Assembly (NCBI RefSeq): GCF_000004195.4
Contig: NC_030683.2
Span: 48,931,358 to 48,995,357 of the forward strand
Length of the DNA stretch: 64,000 bases
Source of the DNA: Xenopus tropicalis
Lineage: Eukaryota > Chordata > Amphibia > Anura > Pipidae
Direction of reading: 5' to 3'
A program made the position numbers and the translations under genes. How positions within the stretch are numbered: position 1 is the first letter of the stretch; every line of letters starts with the position of its first letter. Below, piece by piece: positions 10,644 through 21,557 of the stretch. The notes below the pieces were generated by a model that was given only the letters and a program-made list of their open reading frames with translations, was not told the origin of the DNA and ran no database searches.

Positions 10644-10673
10644 AACATCTTTCTCACTCCAAGAACATTCAAT

Positions 10674-11528
10674 GGGGCCACAAATGTCATTAACACTTAA
10701 TGCATAGTTTTATGCGTTAAAAGGTGTTCGTTAATTAAGGAACGATTCATTGAAGTAATTTCGCATGTGTTCCTACTCATATCACATGCGCAAAAAGCTC
10801 AATTATTGCAAAGCGTTAGGTCCATCGCATTGCGATAATAATCTAATAGAATAATACTAACACATAATTCACATAAAGACATATTTGAAGCATTAAAAGC
10901 ATGAAATATGGTGATAATCAGTGCTAATATTAACACTTACTTGGAGTAGGTGTTACTCACAAAAAACATTGCAGTTTGTGAGCGTTTGTGAAGGCAACAT
11001 GGAGTTTGCAGTCAGATTTTTGTTGGATTGTGAAGAAGAGGATCAAGTATGTGATTGTCCTAGAGTGATGCATCCTCCAGTTTTCAGGGAAAGATCAACT
11101 CTAGAAGGATTATCAGAGGAGGAAATAGTGAGGCGCTACAGGTTAAATAGAGCAGCAATGTATGGCCTGTATGAGTTACTGGAGCCTTATCTGCGGCCAC
11201 TAACACACAGAAGCCATGCTGTTCCTGGCACTGTCAAACTTCTGTGCTTCCTTAATTTTTTTGGGACAGGAAGTTTTCAGAAAGTTGGAGGGGTATATGG
11301 TGGAGTGTCACAGCCCACATTTTCTGGTTGCCTTGGATATGTGCATAATAGCGTGTGCTAATATCGTGTGCTACGAAATAACGCATAAAAAATATGTCAT
11401 CACAAGATAAATAACGATAATAAAATTGCTGTCCTTTTTTGTGAATCGATGGTGTATAAGAAGTGATAATATTTTTAGTGCATGCTAAAAATAACACTCG
11501 TTTTTTCTACCTTTAGTGAGTCGGCCCC
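10674..11528 (+). mobile_element. Harbinger element, internally deleted
   Basis: The left end GGGGCCACAAATGTCATTAA pairs imperfectly with the right end TAGTGAGTCGGCCCC. AAT is present on both sides (10671-10673 and 11529-11531). Subterminal regions are rich in ATGCG and GCGATAAT words, like those of the element at 2541-3584. The interior carries a partial Harbinger transposase (10999-11361). At 855 bp it is much shorter than an autonomous PIF/Harbinger element, which would also carry the catalytic part of the transposase and a Myb-like protein gene. The 3-bp AT-rich duplication fits this superfamily. Confidence 0.82.
10999..11361 (+). pseudogene. Harbinger transposase, N-terminal part only
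   Basis: The start at 10999 was chosen because the homologous-looking protein begins there (MEFAVRFLLDCEEEDQ). The frame is also open upstream to 10921, but that part has no resemblance to anything. The translation shows the N-terminal region of PIF/Harbinger (HARBI1-like) transposases. RYRLNRAAMYGLYELLEPYL and the LRPLTHRSHAVPGTVKLLCF segment correspond to the helical part before the catalytic core. SFQKVGGVYGGVSQPTFSGC corresponds to the GSFQ..VG...G(V/I)SQ motif. The sequence breaks off after LGYV and runs straight into the element's 3' subterminal DNA. The DDE nuclease core is therefore absent, and the roughly 120-residue product cannot transpose. The deletion probably created a non-autonomous element. 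Confidence 0.85.
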
Positions 11529-11531
11529 AAT

Positions 11532-12130
11532 GGGCGTTTTTGCTCCGATTTTTGTTGTTGCAGAGAATGTCACCATGAATTCATGCCTATACTATTAGTA
11601 ATGTTGCAGAAATAGTATTATGCACTTTAAAACACTGCAACAATTCCAAAAACCAGAAGGGCAGACTGCAAACATAGATTGTATAAACTTGTGGGAACCA
11701 CAACAGAGAACTTTTTTCAGTTTGTGGCAGCTTATTGACAAACAGCAATTCAGCAAACAATATAAGTTATAAAAATAAATCCTGCCCTCTGGACACTAAC
11801 TTTACAGTAAAACACACATTTTTCAGGAGTCACCCTCTTACTCACTTCTTACCTGTGTTCCTATGTGGTGACATTCTATTGCGTTTCACTGCACCCCTTC
11901 ATATATGCTGAGTTTTATGATCCACAATGTGTTTAGTTGACTGCCAAGAGTATGAAGTATAGGTTAAGGCCCAGTACACTTGGTAAAATACCCAAAAAGA
12001 GGTGTAAATACAAATGCCGATGTTAAGGTCTAGGGGCAGAATTACATCCAGACGTAAATATTTTTTGCACAGTTGTGCATAGCTGAGGCAAAATATCTGT
12101 GCTGGCATAATTTCTCTCAGACTTGGGAAA
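11532..12130. other. Non-coding sequence, no gene seen
   Basis: AT-rich DNA between two mobile elements. Nothing recognisable. Confidence 0.45.
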
Positions 12131-12132
12131 TA

Positions 12133-12444
12133 GTGATGAGCAAATTATTTTGCCAGGCATGGATTTGAAGCGAATTTCTGGATTTCGGCATTGACAAATT
12201 GTTTTGCGAAACTTCAGTGAAAATTTGGCGTGGAATAATTTGCTGGCACGGTCGCGTCAAAAATGGCCATGGTTACGTCATAATTGGCGGAGGCAACAAA
12301 AATAAGACACAGGCGACAAAAATATATGCAGGTGACAAAAAAGTCATACGTCAAATGCGTTTCATCGATTCCTCCGTTTTGCGAATTTTTTTGTCATTTT
12401 GAGAATTTTATGGCAAAGTGAAATGGGACATATTTGCTTATCAC
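12133..12444. mobile_element. GTGATGAGCGAAT-family MITE, 312-bp copy
   Basis: The left end GTGATGAGCAAATTATTTTG follows TA (12131-12132). The right end ATTTGCTTATCAC is followed by TA (12445-12446). Inside the left arm it reads CCAGGCATGGATTTG. The centre has repeated GGCGACAAAAA-like words. It is the longest copy of the family here and is bounded by TA on both sides. Confidence 0.85.
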
Positions 12445-12656
12445 TATTGGGAAACAATGGAGTTGTGTTACATCTTATAGAGGGGTAAAAACAAATGTTA
12501 TATATACAATTCTGTAGATTAACACAGTTAAGGTAAAATCAGGGCTACTGCGGGTGACAAATCTCCCCAAAATGTTTTCCCACCAGTGGCCCACCAGGGA
12601 TGGACCACTAGCCTAATGGATTGTTCCAACCAGCTGGTCCCTGCAGTTTAATTCTA

Positions 12657-13085
12657 AGGGACTGATTTATTAAAGTACAACATGTTCATACTGTGAGTAT
12701 TTTCTGCGACTTTTCCGTATATTTGCGCAACTTTTTCATACTTTGCAACAAAATCGTGTTGGCGCACCGAGTACGGAAGTTTCGGATTCATTCAAGCTTC
12801 GGTATCATTACTTTCCTTGGGCCAGGTTGGAGCTGCAGAGTCCCATTGAGTCCTATGGGAGGCTTCCAAAATCATGCACAGAAGGATCAAAGTCAGAAAG
12901 GTTTTCCCGCGATTGTTCGGATACGAAAATTCTGTGACTTTCGGATTGCCAATACGACATTATAGTGACTAATATGATTTTTTCGTAAGCATTTTTGTGA
13001 TATTTGCGATCATCAGAAATTATTTTATTTAATCCAAATTTTTCCCATTTCGGGATTCAAACTCATACTTTGATGAATCAGCCCC
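12657..13085. mobile_element. CpG-containing hairpin MITE, copy 2
   Basis: The left end AGGGACTGATTTATTAAAG and right end TGATGAATCAGCCCC are inverted, with TA at 12655-12656 and 13086-13087. The centre (about 12790-12880) shares TTGGGCCAGGTTGGAGCTGC and GAGTCCTATGGGAGGCTTCC with the copy at 8595-9143. It has lost more CpGs than that copy, suggesting it is older. Confidence 0.8.
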
Positions 13086-13087
13086 TA

Positions 13088-15284
13088 AGGCTAGATTGCT
13101 AACTTTCCAGTATTTTGAGAGGAGATAAGAGGAGCTTTGAAAATAGAACTATGGGCAAAACAAGAAAATGTGGAGAATGCCTCACAGAGTAGAAAAGTAC
13201 TGTGCATACAATATATTAAATGAAAACAAAGCTAATCCCAATGAAGGGATGGGACCTCCAATAATGATTTCATGCATATTGAATTGGCTACATAAGTACA
13301 AGTTTCTCTACAAAAGTGATTATTGATTAGTGAATCCTATTAGAAAATCCTAAACAGTCCTAAATCCTTAAATCCTAATGGCTAACATCCAAATGCTCAT
13401 TTACAAATTACTAAATACCTGTTAGGATTTTTTCACAAACCACAATCAATGTTGTTTTACAATAAGTCCTTCAAATGACTGTTTCAGAAAGAGGATAGGC
13501 CTTTATAATTCTTATTAGACAAAGATATATCTTTGTGATTAGCAAAAAGGCCCCTGCTCTCCTACTCAATTAATGCTCCCAAGCAGCACTAGGTAAAAAG
13601 GAAAAATTAAATACATATATAATTTTTACAGCATACACTTGCATCCAAAAGATTGGACAACATCATGCCATGTCCTGTGGTCAGTGCTTTGCTGGTGCAA
13701 CTTTTATCATGCAAAAGGGCAATGATCCAAAGCATATTTCTAATTGAGGAAAATATAGGAAGCCACAGAACTGTTGTAGGGAAGGTTTTATAGTAAGACC
13801 AGAAAAATGTCCCTAAGTAAAGATCCACCTCTGGGAAGATATGGCCTGCAATTTACAGTAGGGAAAAAAACTGAGCTAAAATGCAGAAGGTTTGCAAATT
13901 TGGAATTGCTGCAAATGGAGGTTTCTTTGATCAGTATAAAGTGTGATAAGTACAACATTTATTTGATATGAAAAAATACAGTATTGTCAGTAGATTGTTA
14001 ATTAAATACATTTTTTTTCAAGCTTAGATCAATTCTTTGATTTTGGCAGGCAAGAAACTTAACATTGCTGCAAAGATTTTACAAGCAATACATAATAGAT
14101 ATCACGCAGCTGTCTCTGTACAGCTCTCCTCCAAGGCCACTACCCTAATCCTGCCCACTCACAATTACTTTCTGATGTACAATTACCTCTGGTGGTTTAA
14201 CACAAATATTAACTTCTCGTGGGGAGCCAAGCTGTCTATACTAGCTAACCTGTCTAGCTCACATTCCTGACAAGAGCTAATTACTGCCTTCTATCTCTCT
14301 ATTTTTACTTACAGTATAAGGCCAAAAGTGACACAGCTAATGCATGTATATAGGCTTTGCAGGTGGAGTTAGTGTCACCTTCTGGCTGTCCTTGCACATA
14401 GCTAACTATTTATATTAATAAAATAAATTCTTTATTTTATCTCCTTACATGCAGCCAGTAACTAAAACCAGGGAGACAATTGGGATTTCCACGTGCGTGC
14501 ACTTGTGGTAATGCATGTACTTACAACCACACGCGATTGAGCACGGATGACGAACAATGTAAAGAGGCATGGATAGCTATAGACATGTAGTGCTGGGCTA
14601 TGATGTCAGGACCAAGTTAGAAGAACAGTGATTGGTCCTTTAAAGCAGTTCCTCTATTGGCTCAGGCAAAAGTCTCTTGCATCTTGAAGTTACATCTTGA
14701 AGTAGAATTTAGCAAGCTGCAGAAGCATGGTAGGAGGGGATTGGAAGCAGCAAAACTAATATAATATCACTCAAATGGTGGCAAAAAAATAAAATAAAGC
14801 AACATATTTAGGAAAATGCCTCATTCTATATGAGATTTTCAGACTGTAGATTTCAGTTGCATGATTGTTCCCCTTTAATTAATGTTCATAAAAGAAATTT
14901 CAACTCACAGCAACAGATATACCTATTTGAGACTTTCACATAAACCTTAATAAGTTTACACAATAAAACTATGTCCAACAGACTCAGATGGGATACCTTT
15001 GCACTACTGGATGGGAAATAAAAGGAATACCCTCAGAATGTTGCTAAACCCTCCAGGCCTAGAATATTCCAGCATGATCAAATGGGAATCTACCACCCTA
15101 AAACAATGGCAAGATATAGCCCCAATATTATTGGGTGCCAGAAGATGCACAGCCATCTGCAGTGCTACAAAAATACTTCATAGATAGCTCTTAACCAGTA
15201 CAATTCCACAGCCTCTCCAAAATATATTCACCGCTATACTTTAGAAGATGTGGACAACTAAATAATTTATTGCACGTGCAGTAG
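13088..15284. other. 2.2 kb of AT-rich DNA, no gene seen
   Basis: No exon, RNA gene or complete element is recognised. Small points: a 13-bp duplication (CATCTTGAAGTTA, about 14690-14716), a TTCCCCTTTAATTAA end-like word near 14868, and a weak CTCF-like TGTCACCTTCTGGC near 14371. Confidence 0.4.
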
Positions 15285-15655
15285 TAACTTACTAAGTTAG
15301 GTTGAAAAAAAGACTCAAGTCCCTCAAACTCAACCTTTTATGTCTATATATAACCTGCCTAACTGCTAATTGAGCCAGAGGAAGACAAAAAAAATCTCTT
15401 CTGAAGCCTCCAACTCCAATATGGCAATCGGACCAGTCCCTGGATCAATTGACAGTATGTGCTACCTTCCATAACCCTATATTCCCTCTCTTGCTAAAAA
15501 GTCATCCAACCCCTTCTTGAAGCTATCTAAGGTATCAGCCAATATGACTTCAGGGACAGAATTCCAGAACATCGCAGCTAACTGTAAAAAAAACTCTTTC
15601 TGAATATTCAAACAGAACCTCCTTTCTTGTAAACCTAAAAGTTAGAGTAGTATTT
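15285..15655 (-). mobile_element. CR1-like LINE 3' end, older subfamily
   Basis: On the minus strand the segment holds a decayed C-terminal coding tail, readable in pieces such as FRKSFF, EVILAD-like and FKKGLDDF-like strings broken by stops, then a 3' untranslated end. That end finishes in CTTTTTTTCAACCTAACTTA. The junction GGTTGAAAAAA on the plus strand is shared with the CR1 ends at 6010 and 46730, but the rest differs, so this is another CR1 subfamily. Confidence 0.6.
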
Positions 15656-15710
15656 AGGGTGGATATGTATTTGCTGCTCTAGATCTTATGAAATTGATTT
15701 TTCACATTAT

Positions 15711-15876
15711 GGGGCAGATTTATTATACTGTGTAAAAAATAGGGACAACAGGCTTCACTGTGTATGACTTCCGTCAGAAATAATGGCGTAAAATCTGGGG
15801 TTTGGTTAACATTTATATTTTTTTTATAATATTTGTTTGGTGAATTTTGTTTTACACAGTATGATAAATAGGTCCC
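15711..15876. mobile_element. MITE, GGGGCATATTTAT...TGTGTAAAA family, copy 2
   Basis: The left end GGGGCAGATTTATTATACTG continues TGTAAAA. The right end TTTTACACAGTATGATAAAT continues AGGTCCC. TAT occurs on both sides. The interior keeps AATGGCGTAAAATC and TTTGGTGAATT, words shared with the copy at 1159-1435. It is about 110 bp shorter than that copy through internal deletion. Confidence 0.8.
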
Positions 15877-16673
15877 TATCTGTACCAACTGACCTTGACC
15901 AAAGAATTAAAATCTGATCTGACATTTAAAACTTTTCATCTTTTGCTGTATAATTTAAAAAAATGTCCCCAGCATAAGACCATGCAGTATTTTACTAGTG
16001 CAATTAAAGAATGCACCATTGACAACCAATGTCTGTACACAATTTACTTATCTGTTGTGCAATACTAGTAGACCCTAGTCCATACAAGGTGCAATTTTGT
16101 ATTTAATATTTTACATTGGCGGCAGTTAAAATGTTGCATAGCTACTCAGTGAACAGCACATAATGTTGCAGACAGAAATGGTTTCTAAATGGCCAATTAT
16201 CAGTTTAGATGTGTCAGGCATGGTTATAGAAAAATCAGTGTACTATGCAGAATACAAGCAAATACAACATAGCTAGACAGGATCTGGATTTAATATGTCT
16301 TGTATTAAAAGGGGGAGGTAAAAAGGTTTGTTTTAAAACCAAGCAGTGGTGCTAACATTATTTGCTTGTTTGCTGTGTATCACATAGATTTTGTGTTTCT
16401 GGTATGAAAGGATTGTTTTAAAAGTGTAAGAATCTTACCCAGTCTGGTCTGCTTTCTTCTTTTTTTGGTTGCGCTAGTGGGGATTCTTTTCTTTTCCTTG
16501 GTGCTCATGTGCATGCTCTTGTAGCCATCATCATGTTGTGGTATGTAAGTCCAGCTAGTGATAGGTTAGAGCATGGGGCACATTGGACTTACTCAAAAGC
16601 CACATTGAAGCGCTGAAAATGCTTAGTTAAAGAAAAAACAACATTTAATCCCTTACCTAATTGGATTGCAATC
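15877..16673. other. Non-coding sequence, no gene seen
   Basis: AT-rich DNA between two MITEs, with no recognisable gene or repeat boundary. Confidence 0.45.
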
Positions 16674-16675
16674 TA

Positions 16676-17130
16676 AAGGTGGCCATACACGAGGCGATTT
16701 CGCTCGTTGTGCGATGAACGATTATATCGACAAACGATCGTATGGCGATCGAGTTCCCATACGATATGCCATCCACGAGCAACGATAATTCGGGAAAGAT
16801 TTCGTCGCATCATTATCGTAAAATACGTACGATCGTACATCTACGTACGATCGAATGTCGTTGACTTCCGCTGCTGGCAATCGTGACATGCGCAGAGAAC
16901 AATCGTTGAAAGACAAATGTCTGACACTCACACCAACTGGCAGATTTTATCGTTAAACGACCAAAATTTTTAAACCTGGCCGATCGATTTTGGGGACGAT
17001 AATGTCGGCTCGTTTAGTGGGACGACGATCGTTCGTACACCACCAACTATACGATAACTTAACGATAGCATCGGATCGTTCGGGAATCGGTCGTTTGTAA
17101 GTAAAAAATCGGTCCGTGTATGGCCACCTT
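16676..17130. mobile_element. CGATCG-rich MITE with TA target duplication
   Basis: The ends are inverted: AAGGTGGCCATACACG on the left and CGTGTATGGCCACCTT on the right. TA lies on both sides (16674-16675 and 17131-17132). The interior is filled with ACGATCG, CGTACGA and TTATCG words and is one of the most CpG-rich tracts in the window. No transposase is present; length 455 bp. A TA target and palindromic organisation fit a mariner-type non-autonomous element. Confidence 0.85.
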
Positions 17131-17168
17131 TACTTTGTAGTTTAGGAAACATGACCAGGACTTAACTT

Positions 17169-17193
17169 GTATGTATGTATGTATGTATGTATA
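17169..17193. repeat. (TGTA)n microsatellite at a LINE tail
   Basis: About six TGTA units. They directly abut the 3' end of the LINE fragment on the minus strand and are best read as its tandem tail. Confidence 0.9.
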
Positions 17194-17395
17194 ACTTTAT
17201 TTATAAAGCGCCACAAGGGTACGCAGCGCTGTACAATCTTACAAAATACAAAATTACACACAGGGAGAACAAGTGTTATAATAAATAAATACAATACATA
17301 TATATAAATGCACAGGGAATAGGTGCCATGTGGTATGAGACACAGTAGGAAGGAGGTCCCTGCCCCGTAGAGCTTACAGTCTAAGAACTTAACTA
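17190..17395 (-). mobile_element. LINE 3' end (CR1/L2-like) on the minus strand
   Basis: On the minus strand the segment reads CTGTAAGCTCTACGGGGCAG, then later TGTACAGCGCTGCGTACCC, then GGCGCTTTATAAATAAAG and the tandem ATAC tail. This order (TGTAAGCTC...GGGGCAGGGA...GCGCTATATAAATAAA) is the conserved 3' end of an abundant CR1/L2-like retroelement in amphibians. Only the 3' end is present, as expected from 5' truncation. Confidence 0.65.
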
Positions 17396-19540
17396 GGGAC
17401 ATACACAAAAGTGTTGCAACAATGCTTTATGTCTTTGCTGCCCACAGAATTGATTTCAATGGGCTGTTAAAAACTCAAAGGAACTGAACCATGTGGATTG
17501 TATCTTTGCTTCAATTGCCAATTTAAAGAATTGCTGAGGATGACATGGAGGCCTTCTGTTTAATCCCACTAAGCATAGACTCTTGGCCAACCTCAATTGC
17601 CTTTTTGTAACAGTTGCCAACACATACAACAGAAGTACTGAACTTAAAAACATCTTCAGAATTTACCAAATAAACCCCTTCTATATAAGAGTTACTCTGG
17701 TTTCCAACCCACCACTTTAAATCTAAAATCCTAAGAAATGTCTGAACTTACATAGACCAACAGGCATGGGTCAATGTCACACCTTAAAAATAGTAACAGC
17801 TACTTTTTAATAGGCCAAAAGTTTGTAAGTTATTAAGTTTTGCAAGGTTTGGCATGCTGGAAACATATTTGTAGTCAACTTTAGTAACAGCACATGCAAT
17901 ACAGCCATTAAACCTTTATATAACCTTGAAAATAAAACAGTATAGCAACCTCAAAGAATGTTAAATTTCTGTATGATGTAGGTTGTGTAATAATGCTATA
18001 AAGTAAGGCAGAGGACTGCTAGGAAAAATAGAGTACTGTAATCAGTACCTTAATGGCAGGTTGTTATTACAGGACTTAAAGCATGCCTGAATGAAAAAGA
18101 AAAGGAACATGGGGGTTCAAAACAATGCAACTTTTACATTAAAACAAATTATTCCCAGGTCCACACCCACCTTTTAAAGCACAGACATACAAAAATAACC
18201 AATGAGAGTAAAATATGGGCTTTTCTTTATGTTAAGTAGAATTGAACCACAGGGAATACGGGGATATATCCTTACAGCAATGTTGTAATCTGCATCTTCA
18301 CAATCAGAGCCATTTTGCATCTGAGATATCCATTAGTTCATGAAGCCAAGAACAGAGTAGTGAACTAATAGGGCATTCAACAGCACTCCTCTGTATTATA
18401 CTTAATGTTATTCATGCCAAATGAATGAATAATTCATGGTTAAATCATGATGGAAAATTTACATACCTAACTGCTATTTTTTACCAAAGCTATAGTCGAG
18501 AACATTTTTAAAGCCTTGCGACCTTCTATGTCCAATAAAACATATACCTGCTGAATATAATAAACAGCTGAAGAGATAAATGGGCAGATAACTTGATATT
18601 TTCAAGATGAAAATAAAACAGTAGAACATACTTAATCACAAATGACCTTTCTGTGTTTTCTACATTTTGACAGTAATCTCAGAAATAAATCAGAGGCTTA
18701 ACGTTTTGATTATTTTTCAAGAATTTCCCTAGTTGCAAAGTGTATATTGAGGTTATAGTTAAACTAGAAAATGGTTTAAATAATGACATACAAAGTACCT
18801 GAGCTTCTTTTGTGCTATATACTCAGTACCTATCGTGGGTAGTACAGACTATTCTGATGCATCTACTGCACAACCCAGTTGGGGGCAAAAGTGGTGTTTT
18901 TATTTTATTTTCTTTCTATTTCTACATTGCATCTAAATTGATAAATTATTTCACTGTAAATATTAATCTGGGGTGGAAACCACCAGTGTCATCATCTATA
19001 ATCAGTTACTTCATAGAGTGGGGAAACTATTGTGGCAATAAAAGCTGCCAACTTTGCATCAGGGCTGATTACCCATGCCAGCTAAACAGCAGATAACGGT
19101 AACACATCTGTTGGTTGCTATAGGTTACAAGACTTGTACTTTACTAATTTTTATTTACTGCTGGTTACTAATACTATTGCAACATAATATAGAGCCGTTT
19201 TGAGGGGCAGAATTGCAAATGGTCTGTTTGTGCCAAACACATAAAAAGAATAGTATGGAGTCAAACAGCATTATTTGTCCTTGAAATGCAAAACAAGTTT
19301 AGCCCTGTGACTTCTGAACAACTGTAGATTAGCTTTGTGTTACATGATCAGTTTAAGAAAGCCTTTTGGGAATACAGTATTCAAGATAGCAATATTTCTT
19401 GAACATTCCCTATCCAAGGTGATTCAGTAATGGAAATCTAATCATCATTATGCTTTCCATTAAAAGGTTGCTGAAATCTAGCAGATGCAAATCAATATAT
19501 GGAAATTTAATTGTGTTCCACCTTCTCTGTTTTACCAACA
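17396..19540. other. 2.1 kb of AT-rich DNA, no gene seen
   Basis: No exon, RNA gene or element recognised in either strand. Open frames here are short and have no domain. Confidence 0.45.
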
Positions 19541-19541
19541 T

Positions 19542-19561
19542 ACACACACACACACACACAA
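19542..19561. repeat. (CA)n microsatellite
   Basis: About ten uninterrupted AC units followed by a degenerate AATACAC. Confidence 0.95.
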
Positions 19562-20037
19562 ATACACTCATGCAGATCACATCTGTTTGTGTATATGCCT
19601 TAAAATGCTTGTGAATGTGTGTAGTTCTTTAATTAAATCCATCTGCATAGGTGTATCTCAGACACTTCTGCAAACGAGACTAATAACTAAATGCAACAAA
19701 CAGTTTTATTAATTATTATCATTACATATAGCAGTTGCCTTGCCTAGCTGTAGTGCCCCCTCCTCCCATTTCAAAGCTGGAAAAGGTAAATACATAAAAA
19801 ACTATACAAAATAGAAAATTACACCATGTGGAAATTTGTTAAGAAATGACCATTCTATTGAATACTAAAAGATGCTGTAAAGGTGAAGTCTTGTCTTGTG
19901 TTATGGCAGATTTATAAAGCACCATATAGAGCTGCAAAATATATAATAGGGGCCAGTAGTTGAATGCTCCACACAGAGAATAAGAACAATCCCTACATTC
20001 GATCAAAACTTTTACAGAGAGATGCCATAAATTGTTT
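19562..20037. other. Non-coding sequence, no gene seen
   Basis: AT-rich, no recognisable element or gene. Confidence 0.45.
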
Positions 20038-20444
20038 GGAGGCAGATTTACTAAAACTGGAACATCTCATATATTTATTTTTACTTTACAACTAAACTCA
20101 TTCCCACAAATGTTTGAACCTTCCATTTTTAGCTGTTCGGACGCATAGTAAATCTCAAAGAAGTTGCAAAACTAGCGATGAATGAATCTGTCCTGAAAAA
20201 TCCTAAACGCATTCGTCGTGTGACTTTTTTGTCGTCCGCGTCTTTTTTTTTATCGCATGGCAAATTTTTCTGCGAAAGTTTTGCGAAACACTTTGCCAAT
20301 GGAGAAATGTGGAAATTTGCTGCAAATTCATGACTGGCGGAAAAAAACCCACTCATTACTAGTCGCAACTTTTTCCCCCCACAACTTTTAGCACTAAAAA
20401 TCCGAATCAGAAAAAAAAACACAACGGTTAGTAAATAACCCCCT
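20038..20444. mobile_element. MITE with AGATTTACTAA ends, interrupted by another MITE
   Basis: The left end GGAGGCAGATTTACTAAAAC faces the right end GGTTAGTAAATAACCCCC. Interior words on both sides of the nested copy (GAAGTTGCAAAACTA, TAGTCGCAACTTTTT) show that the two halves belong together. It directly abuts the CAGGTATGGG-family copy at 20445, which lacks its outer end. This element may therefore have inserted into it or joined it by deletion. Confidence 0.65.
20175..20359. mobile_element. GTGATGAGCGAAT-family MITE, nested copy
   Basis: TA (20173-20174) precedes GCGATGAATGAATCTGTCC. The right end CCCACTCATTAC is followed by TA (20360-20361). The right arm holds AAATTCATGACTGGCGG, the counterpart of CCATGCCTGGCG in other copies. 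It interrupts the MITE at 20038-20444. Confidence 0.8.
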
Positions 20445-20915
20445 TCGTCTACTAAAAAATCATGAAATAATTAAACATTAAATAAACCCAATAGAATGGT
20501 TTTGCTACCAATAAGGGCTCTAGTACACGGGGAGATTAGTCGCCCGCGACAAATCTCCCGTGTCGCGGGCGACTAAACTCCTTGAGAGGGGAAATCACAG
20601 CACTGCGTATGCCATCCCAACGGCGATTTACATTCTCGCAGGTGGGATGGCATTTCAGGGAGATTAGTCGCCCGCGACATGGTAGATTAGTCGGCCACAA
20701 CACGGGAGATTTGTCGCAGGTGATAAATCTCCCCGTGTACCAGAGCCCTAAGGATTCATTTTATCTTAGTTGGGATCAAGTACAAGGTACTGTTTTATTA
20801 TTAGAGATAATTGTAGAGATTATATTTTTAATTATTCGATTAAAATTGAGTCTATGGGAGATGTCCTTTGGAGCTTTCTGGATAAGGAGTTTCCAGATAA
20901 CGGATGCTATATCTG
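20445..20915 (-). mobile_element. CAGGTATGGG-family MITE, interrupted copy
   Basis: Reading on the minus strand from 20915, the sequence follows the family order: an end like CAGATATAGCATCCG, then CTCCATAGACTC-like, TTACAGAGAA-like, GTACCTTGTACTTGATCCC and AACTAAGATAAAATGAATCC. It is cut at TTA by the element at 20515-20748 and resumes with TTGGTAGCAAAACCATTCTA and TTTATTTAATGTTTAA. TA follows the end at 20916-20917. The opposite end is missing at 20445. Confidence 0.8.
20515..20748. mobile_element. Harbinger-type MITE with TAA target duplication
   Basis: The ends GGGCTCTAGTACACGGGGAG and CTCCCCGTGTACCAGAGCCC are inverted repeats. TAA occurs on both sides (20512-20514 and 20749-20751). Removing the element and one TAA restores the continuous CAGGTATGGG-family sequence across the site. 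The interior has repeated GTCGCCCGCGAC and GAGATTTGTCGC words in both orientations. The TAA duplication is characteristic of PIF/Harbinger transposition. Confidence 0.9.
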
Positions 20916-21557
20916 TATCTGTAATTTCTTCCTTGCTTTAACATTTGGCTTTTCTTTGTGCTTCTTTAAAACCCTCTTTAAATGCCACATTACTAGTCAT
21001 TTGTATTCTGCAGCTGTTCTGCCACATACAGCTTGAAATTACTAGTTGTATAGATGCATATTTAACCCAGCTCACCAAGGGTTTACAGCTTGGATTTGAG
21101 GGATTCATCTCCTTAGGGCAATGGTGATATGATACACTGCTTTTTCTGCACAGGTGTGTGTGTAAAAGAGAGAAGCAGGAATAAAAATAGCCAGAGCTGG
21201 TCTATGTCACTTGAGACTGCACACTGGCTTTTGCAAATGTTAAGAGGTTGCATCAGTACTCCATTTTTGTTTTGATTTACCTACAATCATTGGCAGATTG
21301 GACTGCAAAAACTGAAACAACCTGTAAATTTAAACCTTTTAGCTGTGAAAGACTTTAAGTAAATATGCTGGATCCCCATTACTTTATTCTGAAGACCCAA
21401 TATTAGTACATCGGTCTTTAAGCATTCCATGATCACTGCAAAATGCTTGTACCATCTGTGCTGTGTGAAGGTCCGTGAGCATTAAATAGAATTTGAAACA
21501 CATTTGTACTGCAGCTGTGTATATCTGGGCAGCTAGTAGTATTCTTATTGTTCAGTA
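20916..21557. other. Non-coding sequence, no gene seen
   Basis: AT-rich DNA between two copies of the CAGGTATGGG family. No gene recognised. Confidence 0.45.

Noticed and set aside
14999..15187. Frame with KWESTTLKQWQDIAP resembling an L1-type LINE
   Set aside because: Too short and without any catalytic block; a chance resemblance cannot be excluded.
16722..17152. Minus-strand frames over the CGATCG-rich tract
   Set aside because: They lie inside a MITE with inverted ends and TA duplication; no transposase motif is present.
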